In this document: positions 24,649 through 36,450 of the stretch, in pieces
Numbering within the stretch: position 1 is the stretch's first letter
Layout: every line of letters begins with the position of its first letter
DNA from: Margaritifera margaritifera
Lineage: Eukaryota; Mollusca; Bivalvia; Unionida; Margaritiferidae
Direction: 5' to 3'
DNA length: 64,000 bases
NCBI GenBank assembly: GCA_029931535.1
Contig: JAQPZY010001232.1
Coordinates: 1,692,552 to 1,756,551 of the forward strand
Translations under genes and position numbers: made by a program
The notes under the pieces: generated by a model
Seen by the model: only the letters and a program-made list of their open reading frames with translations
Databases searched by the model: none
What the model was told of the DNA's origin: nothing

Positions 24649-26859
24649 ATGGCTAACAGACAAGCAACATCGCCAGATCTATCGCAAATCATTTCGAAGG
24701 TTCTAAGCATAAATTTTAATCATAACAGGCTATTCGAATGCAAAACGTTCGCTCTTCTGAAGGATCAAATTAATGCGTTCCTTTGGAACCACACAAGCAT
24801 TCAAACTGGTAGTATGACAGAAGGCACGAATATTAAGGGAAGTGATGATGATGAAATGATAGTGTTACCTCGAATACTTGTTGTAAAAAATACAAGTGAT
24901 CTCCAACACAATTTAATTGAGCATTTCAGTTATTTTAGAATGGACTTGAAACGAACAAGAACGGGATTTTGTACACTGCCTCTATTGACACTTGATGATT
25001 ATCATATTGTAGATGGAATAAATTTAACAGTTGGTGACTGTATAGTAACAGTTGGAAATGTGAAGTATTTGTCCAGTGAAAGATTTGTCAACGCAATGGT
25101 TGCATTTCGTGCAATCACGACCCCATGGAAGGCAAGAGGTAAGAAAGACGCTGATATTTATCGACATGGACCGTGCGCCACCATGGACCTCCGAGGCATT
25201 GACGACGATTCTAACGATTACGGAGAAGCTGACCTTGCTTTTGCATTAGAATGCCAATCTTGGCCCGATCCGGCATATGAGTGGATTACAAGAAGTAGGT
25301 TACATGGGTGGCCGCCAAAAGATATGATGGATCGTATAAAGAAGATGCCATGCCATATTCTGCCTGTTGGTGACCCGGAGTCGATAAATACTGATCTAGA
25401 ATGGAGATTTGCATTCGTGTACCAAGAGAGGGAACTGTTATGGAGCTTTTCAAGCGCACAAATCCAGTGCTATACTCTCTTGAAAGCACTCAAAAAGGTT
25501 TATGTCATCCCATCATTGTCGGACGAAATCAGTTCGTACCATTTGAAAACCACCATGTTTTGGCTTATCGAAGACGAAGGTATGGGAATATGGCAAGAGG
25601 ACAACTTGTTACAGTGCATCATCATCTGCATAGAGAAACTAAAAGGATACGTGAATGCAATGTATCTTCCCCATTATTTCTTCAGAAAACGGAATCTCCT
25701 GTTTAACAAGCTGAGGATGACAGATGACAGACACAGTCTTATATCAGTTCTGACCCAAGTACAAGAAAATATCGTTCAGTCCGTATGTAATGCATTGCCA
25801 CTTTTGGGTTCCCCACCTTTGCTCGCAGAGAAACTAAAGGAAGAAAACCCGTTTGGAATGAGCCTATCATTGTTTGCAGGAACATGCGAAGAGGCATTTG
25901 GACTAGGCAGGATTCGCACCTTTCTCGACATCTTATTTAGGGTGCAAAAATGTTCCATCCTATTTACAGACATGATGGCAGTGAATGTTTCTATTGAATT
26001 TCTTGAAACACTCAGCCTCAAGTTTTGTTCCCTGGAACTGGACGAGGGAATTCTGCATGCCGTGAAAACTTTCTTGCGTGTAAGAATGGCCATAATTCTT
26101 CATACCAAGACACATGAAGCCAAAGATGACTCAAGTAAATTGAGTCTTCTGAGTAATGCTGAGGGAATATTTAATGATGCATCTGGACTTGATGGAATGT
26201 CGGGGTACCTCTACCATGCTACATTTGATTTGGTTCGAGGAGAAATTCAGTTATCAAAGGCCAGAGTGCTTTCACTTTTTCAGTTGGATAGGTGCATGCT
26301 TTATGTACAAAATCTCAGTAGAAAGCAATCGATTGTTGTAGAAAATGGCTTTCTAACTCAAACTAGTCTGGAAACATTAAACGACGTTGATAGTTCCGAT
26401 GCATTCATTGCAAGGGATGTTATTTTCATGTTTACAGATTTAAGTTGTCTGCCTGAAGCACTGAAATATGAATGTGCACTGCTGGGTGAAGAGAATCGGA
26501 ACTTCAACTTCTGCGAGATCCATCCTGTAGTCTATGCATACTTTCTTCTTGTCACTGCTTCCCAGTTGGAAGAAAATACTAAAGACGTAGATATCTATCT
26601 TAATCTACTGTATAGAGCTGTCAAGGATACAGAGAATGGTATCAATAGGCATACAGCCCTCAACCTCCTTGGATTTTCCTATTACAAGGCCGGTAAGCGA
26701 GAAAAAGCATATAAAGTTTTCAGCCAGTCTCTTCACGAATGCAACTCCAGCAAGAATGCTGCCGTTTACCATCTTTGCATAATTGTTCTAGACTTTTTCT
26801 TAAATTATGACCGTGGACCGATCCAGACATACTCAGGCCAAACTTCACAGGGAGACTGA
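24649..26859 (+). CDS. Mab-21/cGAS-like nucleotidyltransferase-fold protein
   Basis: This is a single 736-codon open exon. The ATG has a good context (purine at -3, G at +4). Residues about 25-200 form the nucleotidyltransferase core: a GS motif at 54-55 (TGSMTEG), the acidic pair of SDDDEM at 65-70, and a third acid expected in ADLAFAL at about 195. Then come the Mab-21 signature stretches WPDPAYEWITRSRLHGWPP (about 205-223) and a WRFAF...LLWSFSSAQ helix region. The C-terminal third is helical, with a TPR-like HTALNLLGFSYYKAGKREKAY repeat near residue 660. In animals this fold includes cGAS and cGAS-like receptors that sense foreign nucleic acid and make cyclic dinucleotides. Whether this one is catalytic is inferred from the acids, not shown. 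It is intronless in the coding region, as is usual for mollusc family members. Two decayed paralogues lie downstream on the same strand. Confidence 0.85.
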   Translation: MANRQATSPDLSQIISKVLSINFNHNRLFECKTFALLKDQINAFLWNHTSIQTGSMTEGTNIKGSDDDEMIVLPRILVVKNTSDLQHNLIEHFSYFRMDLKRTRTGFCTLPLLTLDDYHIVDGINLTVGDCIVTVGNVKYLSSERFVNAMVAFRAITTPWKARGKKDADIYRHGPCATMDLRGIDDDSNDYGEADLAFALECQSWPDPAYEWITRSRLHGWPPKDMMDRIKKMPCHILPVGDPESINTDLEWRFAFVYQERELLWSFSSAQIQCYTLLKALKKVYVIPSLSDEISSYHLKTTMFWLIEDEGMGIWQEDNLLQCIIICIEKLKGYVNAMYLPHYFFRKRNLLFNKLRMTDDRHSLISVLTQVQENIVQSVCNALPLLGSPPLLAEKLKEENPFGMSLSLFAGTCEEAFGLGRIRTFLDILFRVQKCSILFTDMMAVNVSIEFLETLSLKFCSLELDEGILHAVKTFLRVRMAIILHTKTHEAKDDSSKLSLLSNAEGIFNDASGLDGMSGYLYHATFDLVRGEIQLSKARVLSLFQLDRCMLYVQNLSRKQSIVVENGFLTQTSLETLNDVDSSDAFIARDVIFMFTDLSCLPEALKYECALLGEENRNFNFCEIHPVVYAYFLLVTASQLEENTKDVDIYLNLLYRAVKDTENGINRHTALNLLGFSYYKAGKREKAYKVFSQSLHECNSSKNAAVYHLCIIVLDFFLNYDRGPIQTYSGQTSQGD

Positions 26860-29394
26860 TGAAGCTGAACTTACATTTCATCTGAACCAGTATATGTCAT
26901 CGTCATAATTTAAATGCCATGACTACGATACAACTAGACATAATGAGATGGCCATATCAACAATTAAGTATTTTGGGAGTAGTGGATTCCAAAAGACATC
27001 AAAAGATTGTTCGCATAGTCTATATTATTTCATGTGCAGTATTGAAAACAATTATTACTCTACATTTGTAATTTATAAAATTGTAATTTATAAAATTAAA
27101 ACTAAGACCCCATACTTCATGGCTCTAATTAAGCCCCAGATCAGCATAATCCTAACTGTGAAGTTATGAATCGACTAGCAGACGTTTTATACTGAAAGGA
27201 CATTTTGGTATCCATTTAATCGGATTTTAGATGGTCAGCATGATTTGAGTATATAATAAACCGATTGGTGCACAAATTTTCTTAGTAATACATGTAGCCT
27301 TTTATTATAGCTATTTAGTATACTTATATAGTATGTTCATACAAATAGCACAATTTAAATCTGGTACACTCTGTCTAGTAAATTCCGTTGATAAGTAATG
27401 TATATGTTCCAAGCAAAATGAGATAAAGAACTGTTCCGGAATTGCCTCGTGCAAAATGAGAACTCTCAAACTGCCTGGAAAAATCGGAATGGTCCTGCGC
27501 AAATTCACATGGAACTTTGCCAAATGCCTTAGCCTGCCTCACACACCATCACATTTTTGGAACTACTGTGCGCTTTTTGGGAATACATTTCTCGTTTCTT
27601 TCATTCTGATTCTTTTTTTATTTCATTGAATTGCTTCATATGCAACGAATACAAAATAATTTCAACTTAAGCAAATTTATTAAAGAAATATAATGAAATG
27701 ATACATTTTCCCCCAAAAAAATTAGAGAGAGTCCAATTTACGAAACTAATCCATGCTACCATAAAGTCTCGTTAATACTGTACATTATGACGTCTGCTCC
27801 TGATAATTGGTTAATTACTCGGTTTGAGAAACATCTTCTCAACACCGACTCCCCAAAATCAACAAATAATCACTGAAATCTAACAAAGCTATAAACGGAG
27901 ACGTAAACACAAATAGCACATGCTATAGTTTTATTACTGCATTTATCCAGCGAAAAGGTTATTAAGACATATATTCATCATTCTAAATGTTCAAATCTCG
28001 TATCAAAGGAAGCTGAAAGAGTCATTTATAGACACCGGCCTTGCGCTGCAATTAACTGTCAAATGATAGACGGGGATTAATTGGGATGCTGCTGTCGCAA
28101 TAACCTGCTTATCTTGGACAAGCGCCACAGACCATCTTAGATCTAGGCCTTGTTTTCTCCTGGATGTTGGTGACTCTGTGTCTAAAGAAGCTAACTGAGA
28201 ATAGAGATTCGCTTTTGTGTATATTCAATGAATTGAAAATAAATAAATAAAAATAATAGTTATTGTCTACAACTAGTCTGCAATTCTAATATAGTCTACT
28301 GGATTGGGGGAGGAGGGGAAGCTGTCAGGTGTGGTGGGAGACAACTGTTCCAATCTAATTTGGAATAAATCTAGGTTTCTTGTTTATTTGATATTTTAAT
28401 ATTACATTCAGAATGTACTAACTTCACGCTTTGCATTTCAGTAATTTTGAATTCAGGCGCCGACTGTACTCATCGGTTGTCTGGCCAACAATGACAGCGC
28501 ACCCCTATTTATAACCTTCCCCTGCACACCACATTACACAATTCAACCAATCGCTGAAGACACGGCAAACCATATAACCAGTGCTTTGTGTGCTGTGTTG
28601 TGTATTGCATTGAAAACATTACAGTTTGCATGGTATACAATGTCAACATGTTAAATACATGAAATACGTAATCATAAGTATTTGAGTATTACAGGGCTTG
28701 TACAAGCAATAAGATCATCTCATGAACTCAGATTTATGTGAACTTAAACTATATGATGATAATTTAAGCCACCAATAATTTAATCGATTCATGTAGACGC
28801 GGGTTATGCACTTGGTTGCAGATGACCACTATGGTCGCATCGAAGCATGAATTACAGACACCTATACAATCGTATTGCAACTATATTATTACTAAAACAT
28901 GCAAATTACTTACTTATCAGTACCCTACTATCAATGGACAGGATAATAGCAAAACTGAAAGGGTAGAGTCTCCAAATGCGAAACTCTAACGCCAATCCAA
29001 AATGGCGGACATCGTGATACAAGGACTACACATGGATGCTTCTCTTCATGATTATGCTGTATTTTACATACATTACTTACAGTAGTAGCATAAGAATATA
29101 ATATGTGTAGCAGGTAAGCAAAAATATGACACTCTGAAAATTGTACATCAAACTTTACAAAGAGATTTCACCGAATGAACCTGTACCTCGAAAATAGGTT
29201 ACACATGTTGAGATCGGTTGTAGTGATAGACTAATAGTTTGCCAGTCTTAGACATCAGAGATAATTATAATTGCTATGTTTTGTAAGTGCAAAAAATATA
29301 ATGCGTATTAATTTTATATGTAACATATTTATCAAAACAAAATTGATAAAAGCAAAGGATTGAAAATAGTATCAGAGTCATTGTGACTCTAGCC
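26860..29394. other. Gene-free spacer between Mab-21-like copies
   Basis: AT-rich sequence with the 3' UTR of the upstream gene at its left end. The ORFs at 26948 and 27311 have no recognisable features. I see no mobile element with defined ends. Confidence 0.5.
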
Positions 29395-30719
29395 ATGGTC
29401 ATTACAATGTCAACGCCTTATTTCCCGAGGAAATCAGTTCATACCATTTGAAAACCATCGGGTTCTGGGTCATTGAGGATGAAGGTACAGGCATGTGGAA
29501 AAATAAATATTTACTTCAGTGCAGTCTCATCAGCCTTAAAATATTAAAGAAATGTGTAATGGATAAGAATCTGCCCCACTTCTTGATTAGGGAAAGGAAC
29601 CTTTTTTGGAATAAGATGAATAAAGAAGATGACCGAGGTCAACTGATTTTACTTTTGAAACAGATTTAAAAACGTATTGTCCAGTCTTTAATTGAATTCC
29701 TTCCTTTATTACTCCCCAGTAGATATCGCATAGACACGTTCGTAGAAACGAATCAATTGATGTCTACTCTAAGTACCAATGTAAGTGATGTACACGACAA
29801 AATTACTCGCTGCCGTGTAAGGGAAACTACAGTTCGAAGATATTCCGCCCTATTTAAACTCTTCTTGAATGATAATATGATATTGTCATCACTTGAAGCC
29901 CTGCATAAAATGTTTTGCACCCTTGTACTGGATGGATTAATTTGGCAAGCCACGAAAATGTTTATACGTCTAAGAATGGTATGAAGATCTACGCTGACGC
30001 TCAGGTTTTTGAAAATGAGTCGCGAAAAGTGAAATTGGTTACTGCTGCTTACGAACAATTCAAGAAGGCAACTGATCTCAAAAGAATGTTCCGGTACCTG
30101 TATCATACCATATTTTATTTAATCAGTGTAGATATATGTGAGTCAAAAACTAAGGTTCTTTTATTGTTTAAAACATATAGATGCATATATTACAGACAGA
30201 CTCGGCGAGAAGCGATCTTTCATCGTGCAAAATTGTAGAGTCACACAGAAGAATGAGTTTTCTTTGAATATCAATTTTGCTTCTGATCATTGTGTAGCAC
30301 TGGATCTTATTTTCGGATCCTAAAACCTAGTATGTCTACCAGAAGCACTAAAATATAAATGTGCATTATTGAATGACCAGAATCGAAGCGACAAATACTG
30401 CAACATTCATCCTGTTGTCCACGTCTACTTCATTCTAGTCACTGCTTCTCATCTTGAAGGAAACAACAAGGATGCTGACCTCTGTTTTGAACTTCTGGAT
30501 ACTGCCGTGAAAGACCTGAATATAAATATTCAAAATATCCATAAGCATACTGCTCTCAACCTGCTGGGCTTCTCCTACTACAAAGAGGGTAAACTAGAGA
30601 AGGCATACGCTACTTTCTGTCAATCTATGCAGGAATACAACTGCGACATGAATGCTGCCATCACTCATCTGTGCATTTTTATGTTAGACAGAATGTCTGA
30701 ATTGGGGAAAAGGATCTAG
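29395..30719 (+). pseudogene. 5'-truncated Mab-21-like pseudogene
   Basis: Homology to the gene at 24649-26859 begins near its codon 285 ('gaggaaatcagttcatacca' here, 'gacgaaatcagttcgtacca' there) and continues to the stop. The pieces include FWVIEDEGTGMW (29448 ORF), a middle part in two frames with stops (29757-30238) and a still-open C-terminal part (30369-30719) with IHPVVHVYFILVTASHLEG and KHTALNLLGFSYYKEGKLEKAY. The nucleotidyltransferase half is absent, and at least three frame breaks are visible. It is probably a partial tandem duplicate, being on the same strand and 2.5 kb downstream. Confidence 0.85.
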
Positions 30720-31122
30720 TGCTATCGTGTTGCAAAAGAGAACACTCAGTAAATATATGTATCTAGGGAAAAAGTGCTGATAAAATTGTTTCGTCTTTGA
30801 GAGGTGAAATTACATTCACAACTGTTTCTTTGAGTACTGAAGTAATCGTTCTAAACATCATCCACAAATGATTTACTTATGCTCCAGTTGACCTTATATA
30901 CCAGTTTGTAGCTGCCTATTTCAGCTTACTCAATGTTCATTAGCTAATACCCATATTACTTTTTGCAACTCTAAAACTTCAAACAATGACCAACAAGCGT
31001 ATTATTATAAGAACTGTCATACCTGCAGGTTTTGCTAACCATTGAGTCAATGAATTGTTAATAGCGGTTAGGAAAGGGTGTTAATTCAGATTACTAGCAC
31101 CCCACTAATATGGATTTGCACT

Positions 31123-31186
<64 letters not shown>

Positions 31187-33440
31187 TACATTTATCACCT
31201 CAATTCACATAAAAAGATGTATGTTTATTCACCAATTAAGGCCCCATTGCTAGCAAGAAATCAATGGAACATACTCTTTCATCTAATTATTAAGTATGGT
31301 AAGTTAATAATAGATGGAACGTATATAATTTCAAAACATAAGACTAAAAAGCATTAAACACAAGGCGATATCGCGTACATTTTAACAAGTGCAATCATTA
31401 TAATAATACATTAAATACCTACTATAACAAAGTCTAAGACACCCCGAAAATCATATCTTTATATAACGAACAGAGTAACAATATTATATAAACCAGCTTG
31501 GCATTGTCAGATAATACATTACATTCTATTTCGTTAAAAACGGATTAAAGAAAATGTTGGTTTGTGATAAGCTGCAAGAAAGTAAGCAAGTTTATACAAG
31601 AAAATAGTGTTGTCTGGTGTCAATAACGAATGCAATTCATGTTAATCAGTCGACAACAAATTTCCTACAAGTTTACTGTATTTAAAAATGTCTCCCTCAC
31701 ACTGTAGTGAATACTGTGTAAAAATAGGCATTGTATTAAAACTTTTAATTCATTTTTAATCATGATATCATTATTTTAAAGACATTAAAGGTTATAAAAA
31801 TTATATTGTCTGGTTACAGGTTTGGTTATTACAGCAAGTTTTACTGAATTTTGTTAAAGTGCGTAACCAGAACAAACAATTCTAATGACGTTATAAAGGT
31901 ATGTTTTATGTCCAGGGAAGTCTCCCTTTTCCCTGACGTACTCAGAGACAGTGCACAAAGGTTTAGAATGAGTTAGGTCGGAAATAACATTTAATTTTTA
32001 CATCAGCTTTGTGCGAAAATACATAGCAGGGTTTTGTATGGACGTCGTTTTAGACCCCAACATAGCAGGAGGACACGTAATGTATGTATCTGATTTTGGG
32101 GTTACGAAAATGAGTCTCTGTACGAAAAGGTAGACGGTGGGGGTGATAGAATATGTAACAAGAAAAATGGGGAATTGGCTGTGAAGACCCATTGAATAAG
32201 CTCTTTATCGTTTTGTGGAAAGGCCCACATTATGTAAAATAATATCAACAACATCTAACAGGCTAGAAATACTGGAAAACCTTGTATGTTTTCTTTGTTA
32301 ATGAAGTGTTTAACACAGCTGACAATATTATATCTGCCTGAAATATATGAAATGTTACCTTGATTCTTATCAGTCCATTATGTAGTACTGCGTTAATAGT
32401 AAAGAAACCATTAGAGTAATAGACGATACTTGGACAAAATTAAACAAAAGGACACTTATGCTACATTTCATGTTCGTCCTGGACATAAAAGCCATCTCTG
32501 TAATGTTTGAATTGTCTAGAACTATAGGTGGTAAACCAGAGGCCTACTTTTACACATTGCAATATTCCCTTGCTTCTGATTTTGCTTGATGCTTATGTGA
32601 TGTTAATCATCTGGTAAATTTGCCTATATTTGTATGATTTACATGGAAATTTATCGCTAATAACTGTTGGTTAGGTTTCTTAATGAATCTTACAAACATC
32701 TTAATGCTGTTATAGGCCACCAGGTGCCGCTAATCTATAAGTGTGCGATTTCCATAATTATAGGAAGCAGTTCAAAAGTTTACTATATTTTGTGCTTTTT
32801 GCCTTTGCCATTATTCACAACGGTTCAGTTTTCTGGTTGTCTCTAACATCGTGAGCATCTGAGACAGCAACGTAACTGATCTTCACGCATACTGGAACCT
32901 GGCATTGAACATAGAATTAAAGTTATGCAAAGCAAGCGCATAATCGCTTCGCTATCAAGGTTTCTATATACATGAAGGAGGATATGAAGGGAAATGGAGG
33001 CGTTTATCCAATTGTCTTGCGTTGTATGTCTAGATCTTTATTACAACTGAACTTGCATCTCATACTTTATTGTGATAAATTGTGATCTATCTTAATTCAG
33101 TTACAGAACATTTCTCAGAAAAGTATGTTTTGAAATAGGGACAGGTAGGTTTATCTTTATGTGCGTATGTATCTATTAATATTTTTGTCTATCTGGTCAT
33201 ATTAGGAACCAAAATATTCCATGATAAAAGCTAAAAAGAATTAGGACGTCTACTAATAAAAAGTCCATAATTACACCTAAAAATGAAAATTGAAAATAAG
33301 GGTCTCTTTTCGCTTAGGTCTGATATCTGATATTTCCTGTCAATTATATTTATACAACTAGATTAACCTCATTAAAATGTAAATAAACGGATGCCAAAAA
33401 TTGGAAAATTATAACACTGATAAATGAGCCAAGCTATCAA
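30720..33440. other. Gene-free AT-rich sequence
   Basis: It holds an (AT)n tract at 31126-31183. No coding, RNA or mobile element feature could be supported. The minus-strand ORF at 31998-32192 is unremarkable. Confidence 0.5.
31126..31183. repeat. (AT)n microsatellite
   Basis: A (TA)n tract of about 57 bp. Confidence 0.95.
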
Positions 33441-33537
33441 TTTGGCTTGCTTGAAACAAGACATTTATCCAATAAGGCAAGTCATCAATTTCAAATCTCC
33501 TTTAAGAGATTATATTATACATTTTGGAACCTATTTC

Positions 33538-33606
<69 letters not shown>

Positions 33607-34400
33607 TCTCTTTAAAAGTAAATAACAACTACAACCAAATTTGGAAACTAAAAAGCCAGTCCAAACAAGAATACAGGGGTTTATAGCACACGATAACACA
33701 AATATAGCAAACATACATATAGCATACACTGGACTTCTAAAAGATCCCTGGCAAGGATCACTGAAAACAATTTTATAACATGGCAAGGAAACCAGCCGCA
33801 AGGGCAATACCTGAGGAGGGGAGTACAAGCCATGGAGTAAATTCTTTAGGCGCTGGGTGGAACGATTGGGAACCTGGAAACGGGTTTCAAATCAAGTACG
33901 CCCTTCAAAAAAAGACATATACAAGAGGAACCCTGGTCAAAAAAGTTAAAATAAAAAAAATTTTCAAAATTCTTTTTGAGTTTTTTCAAAACCCACAACA
34001 GCAGACTTTATGGGGGTACAAACAGATAAAAAAAAAACCTTTTAAAAAATATTTCGGCACAAAAGGGGGACACCTTAAAGGCTGATAGCTAAACATAGCT
34101 AGAGGTCCAAGAGGGGTCCACAAAAAAAAAAAAAAAAAAATTTGGCTTGAGGCTAGACATATATAATTAGGCAAGTCATAAATTTAGCTTGAGGCTAGAC
34201 ATATATCCAATTAGGCAAGTCTTCAATTAGGCTTGAGAGTGACATTTATCTAATAAGGCAAGTCATAAATTTAGCTTGAGGCTAGACATGTATCCAATAA
34301 GGCAAGTCGTCAATTAGGCTTGAGAGTGACATTTATCTAATAAGGCAAGTTGCCAATTTGGCTTGAGGCTAGACATGTATCCAATTTGGCTTGACGCTAG
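33425..34400. repeat. 44-bp minisatellite split by a poly(A)-ended insertion
   Basis: Units with 'gcttgaggctagacat' and 'ccaataaggcaagtc' run from about 34140 to 34400 in two alternating forms. A stray part of the same array ('gacatttatccaataaggca' and following) lies at about 33460-33495. Between them, 33495-34140 is unrelated sequence with an (AT)n tract (33540-33604) and an A19 run at its right end. That fits a retroposed insertion into the array, though the source is not recognised. Confidence 0.6.
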
Positions 34401-34546
34401 ACATGTATCCAGATACAACTGTAATGTTGCTCGGATTAGACGATTACTAGAGATTATGAAATTGTTTTGTTTCCAAATACAAAAAGGTTCAATATATAAA
34501 TTATATCATTCATGTTGTTATTTTTGGACAACGACAGATTTAAAAT

Positions 34547-34639
34547 GAACATACATACATACATACATACATACATACATACATACATACATACATACAT
34601 ACATACATACATACATACATACATACATACATACATACA

Positions 34640-34672
<33 letters not shown>

Positions 34673-34692
34673 GCATACCATACATACATATA
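34547..34692. repeat. (CATA)n microsatellite
   Basis: About 140 bp of (CATA)n just left of a 68-bp block (34693-34760) that recurs inverted at 52491-52557, beside another microsatellite. Confidence 0.95.
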
Positions 34693-34760
34693 GTAATTGA
34701 CGGAGACAAATGTCGGCAAAAAATGTTCGTTTTATTTCTATCGCACACAGTATAAACTCT
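34693..34760 (+). repeat. Inverted flanking block, left copy
   Basis: This block ('gtaattgacggagacaaa' and onward) is an inverted copy of 52491-52557, with most bases conserved. Both copies lie outside the Polinton target duplication, each next to a CATA/TATG tract on its outer side. They belong to the older host sequence into which the Polinton was inserted, or are two members of a microsatellite-linked repeat family. Confidence 0.7.
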
Positions 34761-35047
34761 CTTTCCTCATAATAAACTGTGAAAATAATGATGCAGACCA
34801 TGGCATCCAGTCACTTGGTAAATAAGCTACATTTAAAATCAGGAGCATTGTTATTTTGGTTTCCTTTTTCATACCCTCAGTTATCCAGAAACGTTTGAAA
34901 AAAGTAAGTGAGTTGGTGAAAAATTATGTAAAACGTTCACAATGATGTACCGCATAATGTATGCATAAACGTTCGTACATATGTTCGTATGGATGCAAAT
35001 GTGCTCATACATACATACATATTCATATATGTATGTATATGTGTATG

Positions 35048-35053
35048 TACGTA
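35048..35053. other. Target-site duplication of the Polinton, left
   Basis: TACGTA directly abuts the first base of the left inverted repeat. The same six bases abut the right end at 52337-52342. Six-base duplications are characteristic of Polinton insertion. The motif is itself palindromic, so the match is slightly less informative than an asymmetric one. Confidence 0.8.
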
Positions 35054-35717
35054 AGTAGTAGGGTGGGGGTATTGAGGGACAAAAAGGGCACTTGGGGGAC
35101 GTACGAGAGTTTAACATGGAGAGGGCACTTGGGGGACGTACGAGAGTTTAACATGGAGGGGGCACTTGGGGGACGTACGGGATTTTAATGTGGTGGGTAC
35201 TGAGAGCCAAAAATTTTTGATGGCACTATAGAGCCAAGATGTCGGCGTGTGTTTTTTTAATGTTGTGGGAGTTGTTTGAGTTTAGGATAAAGGAGGAGAG
35301 TTCGCTTTAGGATTCCAATGTTCTTTTATTGGAATCCTCCTTCTCCTTCTCCTTTTTAACCGGTGAAGACGTGGTTTTTATATATATTAGAATTTCCGAC
35401 GTGAAGGAAAAAACATCCTTTTCACCTAAAAGAAAACTACTTTTGATAAAAAAAACCATTAGATCGATAGAAAGAAAGAGAAAGGTGATATTCATTATTT
35501 TTTTTTCAAATTCAATAAAAAAAAATAGAGGGAAAAAAAGGTTTTTAACTTTTTTTAGATCGATAGAAAGAAAGAGAAAAGTGATATTCATTATTTTTTT
35601 TTCAAATTCAATAAAAAATAGAGGGAAAAAAAAGGTTTTTAACTTTTTTTAGATCGATAGAAAGAAAGAGAAAGGTGATATTCATTATTTTTTTTTTTTT
35701 CAAATTCAATAAAAAAC
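35054..35717 (+). repeat. Polinton terminal inverted repeat, left (664 bp)
   Basis: The outer part holds three 36-bp subterminal repeats ('gggcacttgggggacgtac' and following; about 35087-35190). Then come a perfect 10-bp hairpin stem (35310-35319 with 35328-35337), a 'tttttatatatatt' AT box, and three copies of a 95-bp unit (from 'agatcgatagaaagaaagag' to 'caaattcaataaaa'). The right repeat has four copies of that unit. Confidence 0.9.
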
Positions 35718-35749
35718 AACACAACGCCATTTTTTTTCAATAATTCACA

Positions 35750-35815
35750 AAATGGTTTTATTCAACAAGAACTATTCCAACATTATAAAACAATTCACAA
35801 AATGGTTTATTCAAC
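35750..35815 (-). terminator. Two poly(A) signals after the protease gene, in a 48-bp duplication
   Basis: 'attcacaaaatggtttt' and the next 30 bases occur twice (about 35742-35837). Each copy provides AATAAA on the minus strand (complement of 35757-35762 and of 35806-35811). They lie 60-110 bases beyond the protease stop and would end the leftmost minus-strand transcripts. Confidence 0.65.
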
Positions 35816-35868
35816 AAGAACTATTCCAACATTATAAAAAACTAACTATGTAACAAAGAAAATGTTTT

Positions 35869-36441
35869 TCAAACAGGAACATATTTACAAGGTTGACAAC
35901 GTTGGGAAGGTAAAGTAAATGTCAAACTTTCTACATGGACATCATCATTTTGATGTACATTACGATGGTGAGCTAAAGACAAGAGATAACCATAACGTTC
36001 ACAAAACCATTGTTGTACTTTAGCATCGTTTCGAACATAGTCACTATCAAAATAAGTCAATAAATGTTCTAAGGAATATCCAAGACTGCGTTGATGAAGA
36101 TAATGAACACAATATTGTCCACACACCATTGAATCTGATCCTTGTAGTCTCACATTATTGAATCGAGTCGAGACGGCATTTCTTCTCATAAACTCGATGA
36201 TGTCTTTTTCCAAAGGAGGTAATCCATATGAATCAAAATATTCCACACCATTGTGATTGTTGGGAAAGTACACGGCAATCCAATGGGTTCCTGGTAGATG
36301 ACTGTCGTCAGTATTGATGACATAGGCATGAACGTTTTTTGGTTTACGATGAGGTAGTTCATCTTTAGCACATACCACAGGATTCCAAGAAGAAGTATAG
36401 GAACCGCGATTCAATAAGTAATGAAGTTCCCTGGTATCCAT
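35869..36441 (-). CDS. Adenain-type maturation cysteine protease
   Basis: A 190-codon ORF from ATG, the size usual for Polinton proteases. The catalytic residues of the adenovirus/ULP1 fold are in order: His53 in GTHWIAVYF, Asp70 in VEYFDSYG and Cys111 in VCGQYCVHYL, with Gln100 ahead as the likely oxyanion residue. In adenoviruses and virophages this enzyme trims capsid precursors during virion maturation, and the same role is expected here. It is the last minus-strand gene, beside the left inverted repeat, nine bases after the small Cys/His-cluster protein gene. It has no TATA box of its own, so it is probably expressed from a longer transcript. The reading frame is intact. Confidence 0.92.
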   Translation of the reverse strand: MDTRELHYLLNRGSYTSSWNPVVCAKDELPHRKPKNVHAYVINTDDSHLPGTHWIAVYFPNNHNGVEYFDSYGLPPLEKDIIEFMRRNAVSTRFNNVRLQGSDSMVCGQYCVHYLHQRSLGYSLEHLLTYFDSDYVRNDAKVQQWFCERYGYLLSLAHHRNVHQNDDVHVESLTFTLPSQRCQPCKYVPV

Positions 36442-36450
36442 TTTTGTCCT

